The notes under the pieces: generated by a model | The model's database searches: none | The model's input: only the letters and a program-made list of their open reading frames with translations | Told to the model about the DNA's origin: nothing | Origin: Bacillota bacterium | GTDB lineage: Bacteria > Bacillota > Clostridia > Christensenellales > Borkfalkiaceae | Length of the DNA: 26,096 nt | Direction of reading: 5' to 3' | Assembly (NCBI GenBank): GCA_003343805.1 | Contig: QAKM01000052.1 | Location: 1-26,096 of the forward strand | In this document: positions 1 to 7,352 of the stretch, piece after piece | Numbering within the stretch: position 1 is the stretch's first letter | Layout of the letters: each line of letters starts with the position of its first letter | Made by a program: the position numbers and the translations under genes

Positions 1-27
1 ATTGTGATTTCAGAAAGAAATCACAAT
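1..27. repeat. Perfect 11-bp inverted repeat
   Basis: ATTGTGATTTC at 1-11 pairs with GAAATCACAAT at 17-27 around the 5-nt loop AGAAA. The arms match perfectly. It lies about 95 bp beyond the potD stop on the minus strand, next to a second and longer inverted repeat. Neither arm is followed by a clear T run, so it is not a textbook terminator. It could stabilise the 3' end of the pot mRNA or be part of an intergenic repeat. The window edge cuts off the rest of the context. Confidence 0.75.
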
Positions 28-28
28 C

Positions 29-76
29 CAAAGTGCAAGGTTTTACAAGATAATAAATAAAAAACCTTGCACTTTG
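29..76. repeat. Perfect 16-bp inverted repeat with AT-rich loop
   Basis: CAAAGTGCAAGGTTTT at 29-44 is exactly complementary to AAAACCTTGCACTTTG at 61-76, with a 16-nt loop made almost only of A and T. It lies downstream of potD (minus strand) and is separated by one base from the 1-27 hairpin. Read on the minus strand, the only U-rich part is inside the stem and loop, not after it. A small GCGCC/GGCGC hairpin at 81-97 lies between it and potD. The three together may form the 3' end of the pot transcript. A mobile-repeat end is the alternative. Confidence 0.75.
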
Positions 77-121
77 CCATGCGCCTTCTTTCGGCGCGCG
101 GCGGCTTCTTTCCATGCCGTA

Positions 122-1681
122 TTATTTCTGATAGGAAACGGGTACGGAGCTTACTTTCTTATATCCCTTTTTGGGGCGGGGACGGAAGAAGTCCGTCTTG
201 GCGCCCAGCTTCACATAGACGGTGAAGCCGGCAATGAGCACGACCGCCGCGCAGATGACGGCAATGGCCCAGGCATCCAGCGTCTCGCCCTTGATCTGCG
301 TCCACAGCTCGTTGATGCGCTCATCGTTCTCGCCGTAGTAGTCCATCACGGCACAGCGGAGCATCTCCTCCTCGGGCGGGTACTGCGCATAGAGCTGCCG
401 CTCAAGCTGCTCGGCAGGGGCGGAGATGACGTAGTCTCCCTCGCCGAAGAAGTAGGAAAGGTCGTAGTCTGTCGCCGTCTCGTCGTCCTCTTCGGCGGAG
501 TAGGTGTCCTCCATGTAGGCGAACATTTCCTCTCCCGCGATGACGGAGGTGTAGCCGATATAGTAGCTGTTCCTCACGGCATTCTCGGGGGCGGAGAGGA
601 AGTTGACGAAGGCCTCGGCGGCGTGTCTGGTCTCCTCGGTGCGGTTGTCGTCCTTGGGGATGACCCAGCCGTCGAACCACAGGTTGGCGCTCTCCTCGGG
701 CATATAGTAGTTGAGCGTCACCGAACCCTCGCCGTCCTCGGCGTCCTCTGCGACGTCCATCGCATACACGGCGTCGCCGCTCCAGGCGAAGTTGAGCCAG
801 ATGGTGCCCGTTACCATGTCGTGCTTGCCCGTATCCGTCTCGAAGCCGAACAGGTTTTCCTTCATCTCGAGCAGGATCTGCTGCACTTTGGCGACCGTCT
901 CCTCGTCCGTGCGGTTCATGTAATCGGTCACCTGCGCGGTGTAGTCGGCGTCCGAGAGCTCTCCCGCTTCGTGGCGCGCCTTGAGGTCGAGCAGCTCCTC
1001 TTCAAAGAGGATGGCGAGCCCCACGAAGTAGGAATCGCGCACGTTGTCCTTGGTCGTGACCTTCCCAGCGACGGATTCGTCGAGCATGAGCGCCCAGCCC
1101 AGTTCGAGCTGTTCCTCGGTGATATATTCGGGGTTATAGACGAGCCCCGTCGTGCCCCACATATATCCCGCGGCGTATTCGCTCCATGCGGCCTCGCCGT
1201 CGCCCACCGCCATCGTGTTGGAGTCGAATTTCTCCTTGATGAAGGGGGAGACGTTGTTGACATAGTAGTTGAGCTCGTTGCTCTCGTCGAAGAACGCCTC
1301 GGAGTAGGGCTCGAGCATATCCTCGGCGGCGAGCTTCATGATCATATACTCGGAGGGGCACAAAAGATCGTAGGTATAGCCCAGCTTGAGCTGGTTGTAC
1401 ATATCCTCGTTGGTGCCGAAGGTGGAGTATTCCACCGTGACGGGGGTGCCGTAGGTCTCCTCGTACCACACTTCAAAGTCCTCGACGAGGGAGGGCGCGG
1501 AGCCGTCCTCGTTGATCTCGTAGTCGTACTCATAGGAGCCTTCGCCGCCCTCGTCGATGTATTCCTCCCAGTTGTAGACGCGAAGAAGGATGCTCTCGTT
1601 TTCCCCGCACGCCGTAAGGGAGGCAAGGCAGGGAAGGAGGAGCGCCGCTGCGGAGAGCAGGGCAAAGATGCGTTTTTTCAT
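122..1681 (-). CDS. potD: Polyamine ABC transporter substrate-binding lipoprotein (PotD-like)
   Basis: 519 residues. Extracytoplasmic binding protein that hands spermidine/putrescine to the PotB-PotC channel. Residues 1-25 form a lipoprotein signal with lipobox LTAC, so Cys25 is the likely lipidated residue. The mature start (RVYNWEEYID) is the classic PotD opening, and the WSGDAVYAM and WVIPKDD segments fit the family. The ATG at 1681 overlaps the potC stop by 4 bp (ATGA); an open frame continues upstream but only as a shadow of potC. The protein is much longer than E. coli PotD (about 350 residues). It is strongly acidic and has a hydrophobic segment at about 470-492 followed by a basic tail rich in Lys and Arg. 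That looks like a second membrane anchor, which is unusual for a lipoprotein. Substrate is inferred from the operon. Confidence 0.93.
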   Translation of the reverse strand: MKKRIFALLSAAALLLPCLASLTACGENESILLRVYNWEEYIDEGGEGSYEYDYEINEDGSAPSLVEDFEVWYEETYGTPVTVEYSTFGTNEDMYNQLKLGYTYDLLCPSEYMIMKLAAEDMLEPYSEAFFDESNELNYYVNNVSPFIKEKFDSNTMAVGDGEAAWSEYAAGYMWGTTGLVYNPEYITEEQLELGWALMLDESVAGKVTTKDNVRDSYFVGLAILFEEELLDLKARHEAGELSDADYTAQVTDYMNRTDEETVAKVQQILLEMKENLFGFETDTGKHDMVTGTIWLNFAWSGDAVYAMDVAEDAEDGEGSVTLNYYMPEESANLWFDGWVIPKDDNRTEETRHAAEAFVNFLSAPENAVRNSYYIGYTSVIAGEEMFAYMEDTYSAEEDDETATDYDLSYFFGEGDYVISAPAEQLERQLYAQYPPEEEMLRCAVMDYYGENDERINELWTQIKGETLDAWAIAVICAAVVLIAGFTVYVKLGAKTDFFRPRPKKGYKKVSSVPVSYQK

Positions 1682-2487
1682 CGGTTGGCCTCCCTGTTTT
1701 CCTGCTTCCTCCGGCCCGTCAGGTTGGCGGCGAGCACGACGATGAGGATGATAACGAAGATGACGGTGGTGAGCGCCCAGAAGGAGGAGAGCGTCTCCGC
1801 CGTGTGCACGTTGCCCTTCATCGTCGCATTGTAGACGTAGGTCGAGATGGTACTGAACGTGGAGGGCTTGCAGTAGCTCGTGATGATGTAGTCGTCGAGC
1901 GAGAGCGTGATCGCCAGCATGAAGCCCGAAATGATGCCGGGCACGATCTCGGGCAGCACCACCTTGAAGAGCGCCTTCATGGGGCTTGCGCCGAGGTCGA
2001 GGGCGGCTTCGTACAGGCTGTGGTCCATTTGCCGGAGCTTGGGCAGCACGGAGAGCACCACAAAGGGGGTGCAGAGCACCATGTGCCCGACGACGAGGGT
2101 GAAATAGCTCTTCCCGACGCCGATGGCGACGAAGGTGATGGCGAGTGCCAGCGCCGTGACGATCTCCGCGTTGATGACGGGGATCTGGTTGACGCCGTTC
2201 ATGAGGGCGCGCGTGCGGCGCTTGGAGTAGAACATCCCGATGGCGCCCGCCGTTCCCAGGAGGGTGGAGAGCGCCGCGGCAACGAGCGCCAGAACGACGG
2301 TGTTGCCGATCATTTCGAGGATGGCGGGGTCGCCGAAGAGCTTGGCATAGTGCTTGAGGGAGAAATCGCCCATCGGGCCGAGGGTGTCCACCTCGTTGAA
2401 GCTGTACACGGCAAGCAGCAGGATGGGGGCGTAGAGAAGGAGCAGGATGAGCCCCACATAGAAGGCTTTTAAGGCTTTTTTGATCAT
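1678..2487 (-). CDS. potC: Polyamine ABC transporter permease (PotC-like)
   Basis: 269 residues, the normal size for PotC. One of two inner-membrane channel subunits of the spermidine/putrescine importer. The N-terminal membrane segment (LILLLLYAPILLLAVYSF) and the ABC permease coupling segment (SLYEAALDLGASPMKALFKVVLPEI, about residues 160-185; the EAA-type loop that docks on the ATPase) are clear. The start at 2487 is chosen because it gives [12 protein letters not shown] and overlaps the potB stop by 4 bp (ATGA). Earlier in-frame codons are a shadow of potB. Its own stop overlaps the potD start in the same way, so the four genes are very probably translationally coupled. Confidence 0.93.
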   Translation of the reverse strand: MIKKALKAFYVGLILLLLYAPILLLAVYSFNEVDTLGPMGDFSLKHYAKLFGDPAILEMIGNTVVLALVAAALSTLLGTAGAIGMFYSKRRTRALMNGVNQIPVINAEIVTALALAITFVAIGVGKSYFTLVVGHMVLCTPFVVLSVLPKLRQMDHSLYEAALDLGASPMKALFKVVLPEIVPGIISGFMLAITLSLDDYIITSYCKPSTFSTISTYVYNATMKGNVHTAETLSSFWALTTVIFVIILIVVLAANLTGRRKQENREANR

Positions 2488-3272
2488 AAGTTGGCCCCCC
2501 TTGCATGATTTTCCGACTGGAAGCCGCCCGTTAAAAGCGTGGAGGCGAGGACGATGACGAGCAGGATGAGTGCGATCATCGAGCCCATATGCCAGTCGGT
2601 GCCGAAGTATGTTTCGATGAACTTGCCGATGATGGTGACTTTGGAATTGCCCAGCATATCCGAGACGACGTAGTTGGTCATCGAGGGCAGGAACACCATC
2701 GTCACGCCGCTCAGGATCCCCGGCATGGAGAGGGGAACGGTCACGCGCGTGAAGGTCGTGAAGGAGCTGCAGCCGAGGTCTGCGCTCGCCTCGTACAGGC
2801 TGTTGTCGATCTTGCCGATCGTCGTGTAGAGGGGCAGGATCATGAAGGGCAGAAAGTCGTACACCATGCCGAGGATGGTGTTGAAGTAGTTGGCTTCCCC
2901 GAGCATCCCCGCCCATGCGAGGATCTCGCGCAGGGCATTGACGCGCAGGACGAAGTTGATCCACATGGGCGTCACGAAGAGAAGGAGCAGGATGTACTTC
3001 TTCTGCATCTTGCTGCGCGCCAGGATGTAGGCGACGGGATAGGCGATGACGAGCGTGATGACCGTCGTTAAAAGCGCGATGACGAGCGAATAGACGATGG
3101 TCGAAAGTTTGGTGGGGTCGGAGAAGAACTTCCCGAAATTGACGAAGGAGAAGTGCATCTCGTCATCCGTGAAGGCGTAAAAGACGATCACGAGCATGGG
3201 GATGATGACGAAGCACACGAGGAACACGGCATAGGGGATGCCGAGCGTCTTGCGGCTGAATCTCAGTTTCAT
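2484..3272 (-). CDS. potB: Polyamine ABC transporter permease (PotB-like)
   Basis: 262 residues. Partner channel subunit to PotC. It opens with a basic stretch ([14 protein letters not shown]) and a first membrane segment ([19 protein letters not shown]). About six hydrophobic segments follow, with the coupling loop [25 protein letters not shown], where EASADLG matches the EAA---G consensus. The start ATG overlaps the potA stop by 4 bp (ATGA). The length is slightly below E. coli PotB (about 275-285). Nothing is missing from the permease core. Confidence 0.93.
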   Translation of the reverse strand: MKLRFSRKTLGIPYAVFLVCFVIIPMLVIVFYAFTDDEMHFSFVNFGKFFSDPTKLSTIVYSLVIALLTTVITLVIAYPVAYILARSKMQKKYILLLLFVTPMWINFVLRVNALREILAWAGMLGEANYFNTILGMVYDFLPFMILPLYTTIGKIDNSLYEASADLGCSSFTTFTRVTVPLSMPGILSGVTMVFLPSMTNYVVSDMLGNSKVTIIGKFIETYFGTDWHMGSMIALILLVIVLASTLLTGGFQSENHARGANL

Positions 3273-4771
3273 CGCTTGTCCTCCGCGGGCTTCAAGGTGA
3301 GCTTGATCTTATCCTTGGGGATGACGACGGAGACATAGTCGTTTTCGTTCCAAAGATCGGGCGTGGCTAAGACGAAGTCCTCCTCTTCCTCGGGCGTCCG
3401 GACGATGAGGCGGTAATGGTCGCCCTTGTAGATCATCGAAATGATGTGGCCCATCGTGCCGCCCGCGTTTTCGTCGTCCGAGATGGTGATGTCGGCAGGG
3501 GAGACCTCGACGCGCACTTCGGTGCCGGTGAGGTCGATCTTCTCGCCCTCCTTCGTGATGAGGTATTCCTCTTCGTCGAGGTGGCTGCCCGGATACAGCT
3601 GGGTGACGTCGCATTCGAACTCGCCCTCGGCAAATTCCACCGTGTTGCGCTTGGTGATGACGCCGTCAAAGATGTTCGTCGTGTGGCGCTGTGCCATCAG
3701 GTGGATGGAGTCGGGCGCGATGTTCATGCCGATGATCTCCCCGACGCTGCGGCTCTGCGTGCTCTGGATGACGAACTCGAACTTGCCCACTTCCACCGTG
3801 ATCTCGTAGTGGATGCCCTTGAACACGACGGAGATGACCTTGCCTTTGAGCATCCCGCTCTCCGGTGCGCACATCTCGATGTCCTCGGGACGGACGACGA
3901 CGTCCACCTTTTCGTTGACTTCAAAGTCGTCGACGCAGGCAAAGTCCTTGCCGCAGAAGCGCACCTTGCGGGGGGCGACCACCGTGCCGATGATGATGTT
4001 GCTCTCGCCGATGAAGTCGGCGACAAAGGCATTGGCGGGCTCGTCGTAGATGCCCTTGGGCGTGCCGATCTGCTGCACCACGCCGTCCGCCATGACGACG
4101 ATGGTATCCGACATCGTGAGCGCCTCCTCCTGGTCGTGCGTGACATAGATGAAGGTGATGCCGAGGCGCTTGTGCATCTCTTTGAGCTCGATCTGCATCT
4201 CCTTGCGCATCTTGAGGTCGAGGGCGCCGAGGGGCTCGTCGAGGAGCAGGATCTCGGGCTCGTTGACGATGGCGCGGGCGATGGCGACGCGCTGCTGCTG
4301 TCCGCCCGAGAGGGTGGAGACGGCACGCTTTTCAAAGCCCTCGAGGTCGACGAGGGCAAGCGCCTTTTTCACCTTCTCCGCGATCTCCTTCTTGGAGAGC
4401 TTCTCCTTCTTTGTGTAGCGTTCGCCCCGGTCGTTCTCGTAGGTGTTCATCATCTTCTTGCAGCGGAGGCCGAAGGCGATGTTTTCAAATACGTTGAGGT
4501 GGGGGAAGAGCGCGTAGCGCTGGAACACCGTATTGACGGGGCGCTTGTTGGGGGGGAGCAGGGAAATATCCTTGCCGTTGAGGAGGATCTGCCCGCTCGT
4601 GGGGAGGTCGAAGCCCGCGATCATGCGCAGCGTCGTCGTCTTTCCGCAGCCCGAGGGGCCGAGGAAGGTGATGAACTCACCCTTGTTGACGTAAAAACTG
4701 ACATTGTCGATGACGAGGGTGTCGTCGTAGTACTTGACGACGTTCTTGAGTTCGATGATGTGTTCTGCCAT
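3269..4771 (-). CDS. potA: Polyamine ABC transporter ATPase with duplicated TOBE unit (PotA-like)
   Basis: 500 residues, against about 370 for typical PotA. Cytoplasmic ATPase that powers the PotBC channel. Seen: Walker [10 protein letters not shown] (38-46), Q-loop Gln84, signature LSGGQQQ (154-160), Walker B LLLDEP (175-180), switch His212. Residues 105-130 are a charged insertion, rich in Lys and Glu, in the helical domain. The C-terminal part holds two TOBE-like units about 130 residues apart: [12 protein letters not shown] (289-300) plus [19 protein letters not shown] (310-328), then [12 protein letters not shown] (419-430) plus [19 protein letters not shown] (441-459). This looks like an internal duplication of the regulatory domain. 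The RBS AAGGAG is at 4777-4782. First gene of the transporter part of the operon. Confidence 0.95.
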   Translation of the reverse strand: MAEHIIELKNVVKYYDDTLVIDNVSFYVNKGEFITFLGPSGCGKTTTLRMIAGFDLPTSGQILLNGKDISLLPPNKRPVNTVFQRYALFPHLNVFENIAFGLRCKKMMNTYENDRGERYTKKEKLSKKEIAEKVKKALALVDLEGFEKRAVSTLSGGQQQRVAIARAIVNEPEILLLDEPLGALDLKMRKEMQIELKEMHKRLGITFIYVTHDQEEALTMSDTIVVMADGVVQQIGTPKGIYDEPANAFVADFIGESNIIIGTVVAPRKVRFCGKDFACVDDFEVNEKVDVVVRPEDIEMCAPESGMLKGKVISVVFKGIHYEITVEVGKFEFVIQSTQSRSVGEIIGMNIAPDSIHLMAQRHTTNIFDGVITKRNTVEFAEGEFECDVTQLYPGSHLDEEEYLITKEGEKIDLTGTEVRVEVSPADITISDDENAGGTMGHIISMIYKGDHYRLIVRTPEEEEDFVLATPDLWNENDYVSVVIPKDKIKLTLKPAEDKR

Positions 4772-4815
4772 TTTTTCTCCTTGTTATCTCTCATCATGAA
4801 CGCCCTTTGCAGCTC

Positions 4816-4832
4816 CCTATATTATATATAGG
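4816..4832. promoter_or_regulatory. 17-bp palindrome with minus-strand TATAAT, possible potA operator/promoter
   Basis: CCTATAT-TAT-ATATAGG is a perfect 7-bp inverted repeat with a 3-bp spacer, lying 45-61 bp upstream of the potA start and just past the regulator stop. On the minus strand TATAAT (4821-4826) sits inside it and could be a -10 box. The stretch 17 bp upstream of it is CGCGCG, which is no -35, so any promoter here would need help or be weak. A repressor site overlapping an internal promoter is a reasonable reading. AT-rich chance symmetry in a GC-rich region is the alternative. Confidence 0.45.
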
Positions 4833-4862
4833 ATAGAGGGGAGCGCGCGGGGCGGTCTTTCC

Positions 4863-5396
4863 TTAAAAATTGGGCGGGGTGGAGACCCACAGAAATCTGG
4901 CCTTGCCCCTTCCCTTGTTGACGATGCAGTGCTCCCTTCCCGCGGAATAGTAGAAGCTCTCGCCCTTCTTGCAGAGCTTGCTCCTGCCTGCGATGACGAC
5001 GGCGATGCGCCCTTCCAGCACATAGCCGAACTCCTCGCCCTCGTGCGGAACGTCCTCCTGCGTCTGTGCGCCCGCCTCGAGTTCGACGAGGACGGGTTCC
5101 ATCATGTTCTTCTGCGCATTGGGGATGAGCCACGTCCACAGCATCCCTTCGGACTGCTTTTCGATGTACTCCTTGGGGGTAAAGACGATCTTTTCCTCCG
5201 TCTCCTCGTGGAAGAAGTCGGAAAGGTTGCTGCCGAGCGCCGTCAGAAGGTCGGTGAGCGTCGCGATGGAGGGGCTCGTGAGGTCGTTTTCGAGCTGCGA
5301 GATATATCCCTTGGTCAGCTCGCAGCGGTCGGCAAGTTCTTCCTGCGTCAGGTTTTTTTTGAGGCGCATCTCTTTGAGTTTTGCTCCCAGTTCCAT
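4863..5396 (-). CDS. XRE-family HTH regulator with C-terminal cupin domain
   Basis: 177 residues. The N-terminal helix-turn-helix (about 6-60) shows LGAKLKEMRLKKNLTQEELADRC and then LTKGYISQLENDLTSPSIATL. The C-terminal cupin (about 100-172) shows HEGEEFGYVLEG and GESFYYSAGREHCIVN. This architecture (PuuR/YdcN type) is typical of regulators placed beside potABCD, where the cupin is thought to sense a small ligand such as a polyamine. Start at 5396 is preferred because MELGAKL is the usual family N-terminus and an AAGGAG lies 12 nt upstream (rather long spacing). The upstream in-frame extension to 5567 overlaps the promoter, so it is rejected. It is encoded on the same strand as potA, 91 bp upstream, with no clear terminator between them, so the pot genes may be partly co-transcribed with it. 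Confidence 0.92.
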   Translation of the reverse strand: MELGAKLKEMRLKKNLTQEELADRCELTKGYISQLENDLTSPSIATLTDLLTALGSNLSDFFHEETEEKIVFTPKEYIEKQSEGMLWTWLIPNAQKNMMEPVLVELEAGAQTQEDVPHEGEEFGYVLEGRIAVVIAGRSKLCKKGESFYYSAGREHCIVNKGRGKARFLWVSTPPNF

Positions 5397-5426
5397 AGGC
5401 CGGTCTTGCTCCTTGTTCTGCCTTTT

Positions 5427-5443
5427 GTTTAGCAATAGTAAAC
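5427..5443. promoter_or_regulatory. Operator-like site GTTTA-N7-TAAAC, copy 1
   Basis: GTTTA GCAATAG TAAAC is a 17-bp dyad in the regulator leader, 31 bp upstream of its start codon. The same half-sites with the same 7-bp spacing recur at 5487-5503. Centres are 60 bp apart, close to a whole number of helical turns. A dimeric HTH repressor binding its own leader is the natural reading. Confidence 0.5.
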
Positions 5444-5486
5444 TTTGTGCCGTGTTGTGCAAAACCACGGTAAAAATAAACCTTAA

Positions 5487-5503
5487 GTTTATAATCTCTA
5501 AAC
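5487..5503. promoter_or_regulatory. Operator-like site GTTTA-N7-TAAAC, copy 2
   Basis: GTTTA TAATCTC TAAAC lies immediately downstream of the predicted start of transcription of the regulator (near 5510, minus strand). It overlaps a second symmetric element TAAAC-N5-GTTTA at 5477-5491. The position just after the promoter fits repression by road-block or by covering the start site. Confidence 0.5.
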
Positions 5504-5516
5504 CAAGAACGTGGGA

Positions 5517-5545
5517 AGTATAGCGGATTCGCATCAAAATGTCAA
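5517..5545 (-). promoter_or_regulatory. Sigma-A promoter of the XRE-cupin regulator
   Basis: On the minus strand a perfect -35 TTGACA (5540-5545) is followed after 17 bp by TATACT (5517-5522). Transcription should start near 5510, giving a leader of about 114 nt before the ATG at 5396. It probably also drives the pot genes by read-through. Confidence 0.85.
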
Positions 5546-5649
5546 CTGTTTGTACATGGATTTTCATACATTTTTCGCGGTTTTTCCGCTTTTTCTGAGC
5601 GCTTGCGCGATGGTAAGCGAGGGAGGACGGAAAATTTGAAAAATGCCCC

Positions 5650-5678
5650 TTGATTTGCGTTCCGTTTTATGGTATAAT
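5650..5678 (+). promoter_or_regulatory. Sigma-A promoter of the YitT-family gene
   Basis: TTGATT (5650-5655), 17-bp spacer, TATAAT (5673-5678). The predicted start near 5685 leaves a short leader of about 19 nt holding the RBS GGGGGA six bases before the ATG at 5704. Confidence 0.85.
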
Positions 5679-5703
5679 CAAAGAAAAGCTCGGGGGATCA
5701 TGT

Positions 5704-6711
5704 ATGAAGAAAGAGTTGGTGCGGCGTGCGGTCTTAGACAGCATCGTCATGGTCGTTCTGGCACTCTTGTTTGCCTTCAACTATATGCTGTTCGTCGTCA
5801 AGAATCAGTTTGCGCCGGCGGGGTTCAACGGCATCGCCACCATGATCGAGTATAAGACGGGATTTTCCGTCGGTTATTTCTCGCTCATCATCAACGTGCC
5901 GCTGTGCCTGTTTGCCTTCTTTTTCATCGACCGGGGCTTCGCCGCTAAGACGTTCATCTTTTCCGTCGTCTATTCGGTGGCGCTGCTCGTGATGCAGACG
6001 GAACGAGTCGAAAGCGCTCTTGCCGCGTTTCAGTACGATGCGCAGGGTGTCGATACCATCTTCCCGGCGCTCATTGCAGGTGCGGTGGGGGGATTTGTCT
6101 ACGGCCTGAGTTTCCGCCGCAATGCCTCGACGGGCGGCGCGGACGTCGTTGCAAAGTTCGTCAGCAAAAAGAATCCGCTCCTCAATTTCTTCTGGATCAA
6201 CTTCGCCATCAATGCGGTCATCGCGCTTGCCTCCTATTTTGTCTACGGCGAGCCGGACGGCAGCGGCGGGATGCTCTACGAGTACAAGCCCGTATGCCTG
6301 TGTATGCTCTACTGCTTCCTTTCGAGCATGGTGGGCAACAGCATCATCAAGGGCTCGAAGTCGGCGTATAAGTTCCTCATCATCACCTCGCATACCGAGG
6401 AGATCGAACGCGAGATCTTCTTAAAGCTCAAGCACAGTGCCACGCGCATCCAGGCGGAGGGCGCGTACAGCCGCACCTCGCGCGATGTCCTTTTGTGCGT
6501 GGTCAACAAGCGCCAGCTCATCGAGTTTCGCGATATTCTTGCAAAATACGACAACACGTTCTCCGTCGTGGAGACGGTCAACGAGATCTACGGCAACTTC
6601 GTCAACGTCAAAAAGGACGAGAATTGGGTGAAAAAGACGCTCGAAAGGGCAGAGAAAGTCATCGGCGTCAAGGGCGAGGAAAAGCCTGCCGAACAAAAAC
6701 CGATGCAATAA
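5704..6711 (+). CDS. YitT family membrane protein with C-terminal DUF2179 domain
   Basis: 335 residues. The N-terminal half (about 10-215) has five or six hydrophobic segments, including DSIVMVVLALLFAFNYMLFV and a GFNGIATMIEYKTG loop typical of YitT proteins. The C-terminal 80-90 residues (FLIITSHTEEIEREIFLKLKHSATRI onwards) form the soluble DUF2179 domain. The family is widespread in Bacillota, often in many paralogues, and its transport substrate is not established, so no function is assigned. The start at 5704 gives MKKELVRRAV with a good RBS; the longer in-frame start at 5650 lies in the promoter. It is monocistronic, with a promoter directly before it and a strong terminator 17 bp after the stop. 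Confidence 0.92.
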   Translation: MKKELVRRAVLDSIVMVVLALLFAFNYMLFVVKNQFAPAGFNGIATMIEYKTGFSVGYFSLIINVPLCLFAFFFIDRGFAAKTFIFSVVYSVALLVMQTERVESALAAFQYDAQGVDTIFPALIAGAVGGFVYGLSFRRNASTGGADVVAKFVSKKNPLLNFFWINFAINAVIALASYFVYGEPDGSGGMLYEYKPVCLCMLYCFLSSMVGNSIIKGSKSAYKFLIITSHTEEIEREIFLKLKHSATRIQAEGAYSRTSRDVLLCVVNKRQLIEFRDILAKYDNTFSVVETVNEIYGNFVNVKKDENWVKKTLERAEKVIGVKGEEKPAEQKPMQ

Positions 6712-6727
6712 CGGACGGCCGATCCGG

Positions 6728-6756
6728 ATGCTCCCGCGCGCTGCGGGAGCATTTTT
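6728..6756 (+). terminator. Rho-independent terminator of the YitT gene
   Basis: Perfect 10-bp stem ATGCTCCCGC / GCGGGAGCAT around GCGCT, with the right arm running into TTTTT. It starts 17 bp after the stop. Confidence 0.9.
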
Positions 6757-6793
6757 GTCTGTAAAAAATTTTTTTCGGACGCCCCCGAAACGT

Positions 6794-6819
6794 GTTTAAG
6801 TCTCCCCGGAAAGCGGTAT
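6794..6819 (+). promoter_or_regulatory. Candidate general-stress (sigma-B-like) promoter of hsp20
   Basis: GTTTAA (6794-6799), 14-bp spacer, CGGTAT (6814-6819). This resembles the Bacillus sigma-B consensus GTTTAA-N12-15-GGGTAT, with one mismatch. A sigma-A reading with -10 TATATT (6817-6822) and a GTTTAA -35 at 17 bp is also possible. No CIRCE element (HrcA) or CtsR box was seen. Most Clostridia lack sigma-B, so this stays tentative. Confidence 0.35.
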
Positions 6820-6886
6820 ATTATAAGCGAAAAGAGAAAGGGCACCGACAAGGATGCCGATACCCCGAAACAAGGAGATGATCTTT

Positions 6887-7312
6887 ATGAAAAACGAACT
6901 TACCAAACGCGATAACTATGACTTCTTTGATGCAGCCATGAACGACCTCTTCCCCGGCTTCTACGGCTTCAACGCTAGGAACGTGCAGCGGTACATGAGG
7001 ACGGATATCAAGGAGAGCGACGAGGGCTACACGATGGAAGTGGAGGTCCCCGGCGTCGACAAGAGCGACATCCGCCTCGACCTCAAGGAAGGGTACCTGA
7101 CGATCTCCGTCAACAAGAGCGAGAAGCAGGAGAGCGGCAAGAAGGAGAACTACATCCACCGCGAGAGGAGCTTCTCGTGCAGCCGCAGCTACTACGTCGG
7201 CGACATCAGCAAGGACGAGATCAAGGCGAAGTACGAGAACGGCATGCTCAACGTCTTTATCCCCAAGGAGGATAAGAAGAAGGCGGAAGAGAGCCATATC
7301 ACGATCGAGTAA
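6887..7312 (+). CDS. Small heat-shock protein, Hsp20/alpha-crystallin family
   Basis: 141 residues. ATP-independent holdase that keeps unfolding proteins soluble in the cytoplasm. The N-terminal arm (1-38) contains DFFDAAMNDLFPGFYGF. The alpha-crystallin domain (about 38-135) contains MRTDIKESDEGYTMEVEVPG, KEGYLTISV and the signature AKYENGMLNVFIPK (A-x-x-x-x-G-x-L). The C-terminal I-x-I motif is ITI in the last residues. The ATG at 6887 follows AAGGAG (6872-6877) with 9-nt spacing; an in-frame ATG at 6854 lies upstream of that RBS and is rejected. It is monocistronic and closed by tandem terminators. The disaggregase clpB, its usual partner in refolding, lies at the other end of this window. 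Confidence 0.95.
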   Translation: MKNELTKRDNYDFFDAAMNDLFPGFYGFNARNVQRYMRTDIKESDEGYTMEVEVPGVDKSDIRLDLKEGYLTISVNKSEKQESGKKENYIHRERSFSCSRSYYVGDISKDEIKAKYENGMLNVFIPKEDKKKAEESHITIE

Positions 7313-7319
7313 CAAGAAG

Positions 7320-7341
7320 GGGGCGCTCAAGCGCCCCTTTT
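7320..7341 (+). terminator. hsp20 terminator 1
   Basis: GGGGCGCT / AGCGCCCC with a minimal CA loop, then TTTT. Starts 7 bp after the hsp20 stop. Confidence 0.85.
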
Positions 7342-7352
7342 CTTTGTACTTT

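Larger units (their letters stand above)
5397..5703. other. Divergent intergenic region between regulator and YitT gene
   Basis: This 307-bp AT-rich stretch has no supported gene. It contains the minus-strand promoter of the regulator (5517-5545), two GTTTA-N7-TAAAC sites (5427-5443 and 5487-5503), a small GCGG-TTTTT-CCGC hairpin followed by T5 at 5577-5594, and the plus-strand promoter of the YitT gene (5650-5678) with its RBS GGGGGA (5692-5697). Confidence 0.8.

Noticed and set aside
74..1834. 586-residue open frame on the plus strand, and similar long frames at 3416-4831 (+), 10126-11331 (-), 11415-12533 (-), 13148-14431 (-), 20172-21404 (-), 22204-23292 (-)
   Set aside because: They run antisense to genes with clear family motifs, have low-complexity Arg/Val/Gly/His composition and show no recognisable domains. 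They are the usual side effect of high GC.
1682..2506. N-terminal extension of potD upstream of 1681
   Set aside because: It overlaps potC in another frame, and the lipoprotein signal begins at 1681 with an ATGA overlap.
5397..5567. Longer start for the XRE-cupin regulator at 5567
   Set aside because: The extension covers the consensus promoter and both operator-like dyads, and the family N-terminus fits 5396.
5571..5600. GCGG-TTTTT-CCGC hairpin with T5 as a real terminator
   Set aside because: A 4-bp stem is too weak, and no plus-strand gene ends nearby.
6757..6886. CIRCE or CtsR heat-shock operators before hsp20 (also checked before clpB)
   Set aside because: Neither TTAGCACTC-N9-GAGTGCTAA nor a GGTCAAA tandem repeat is present.
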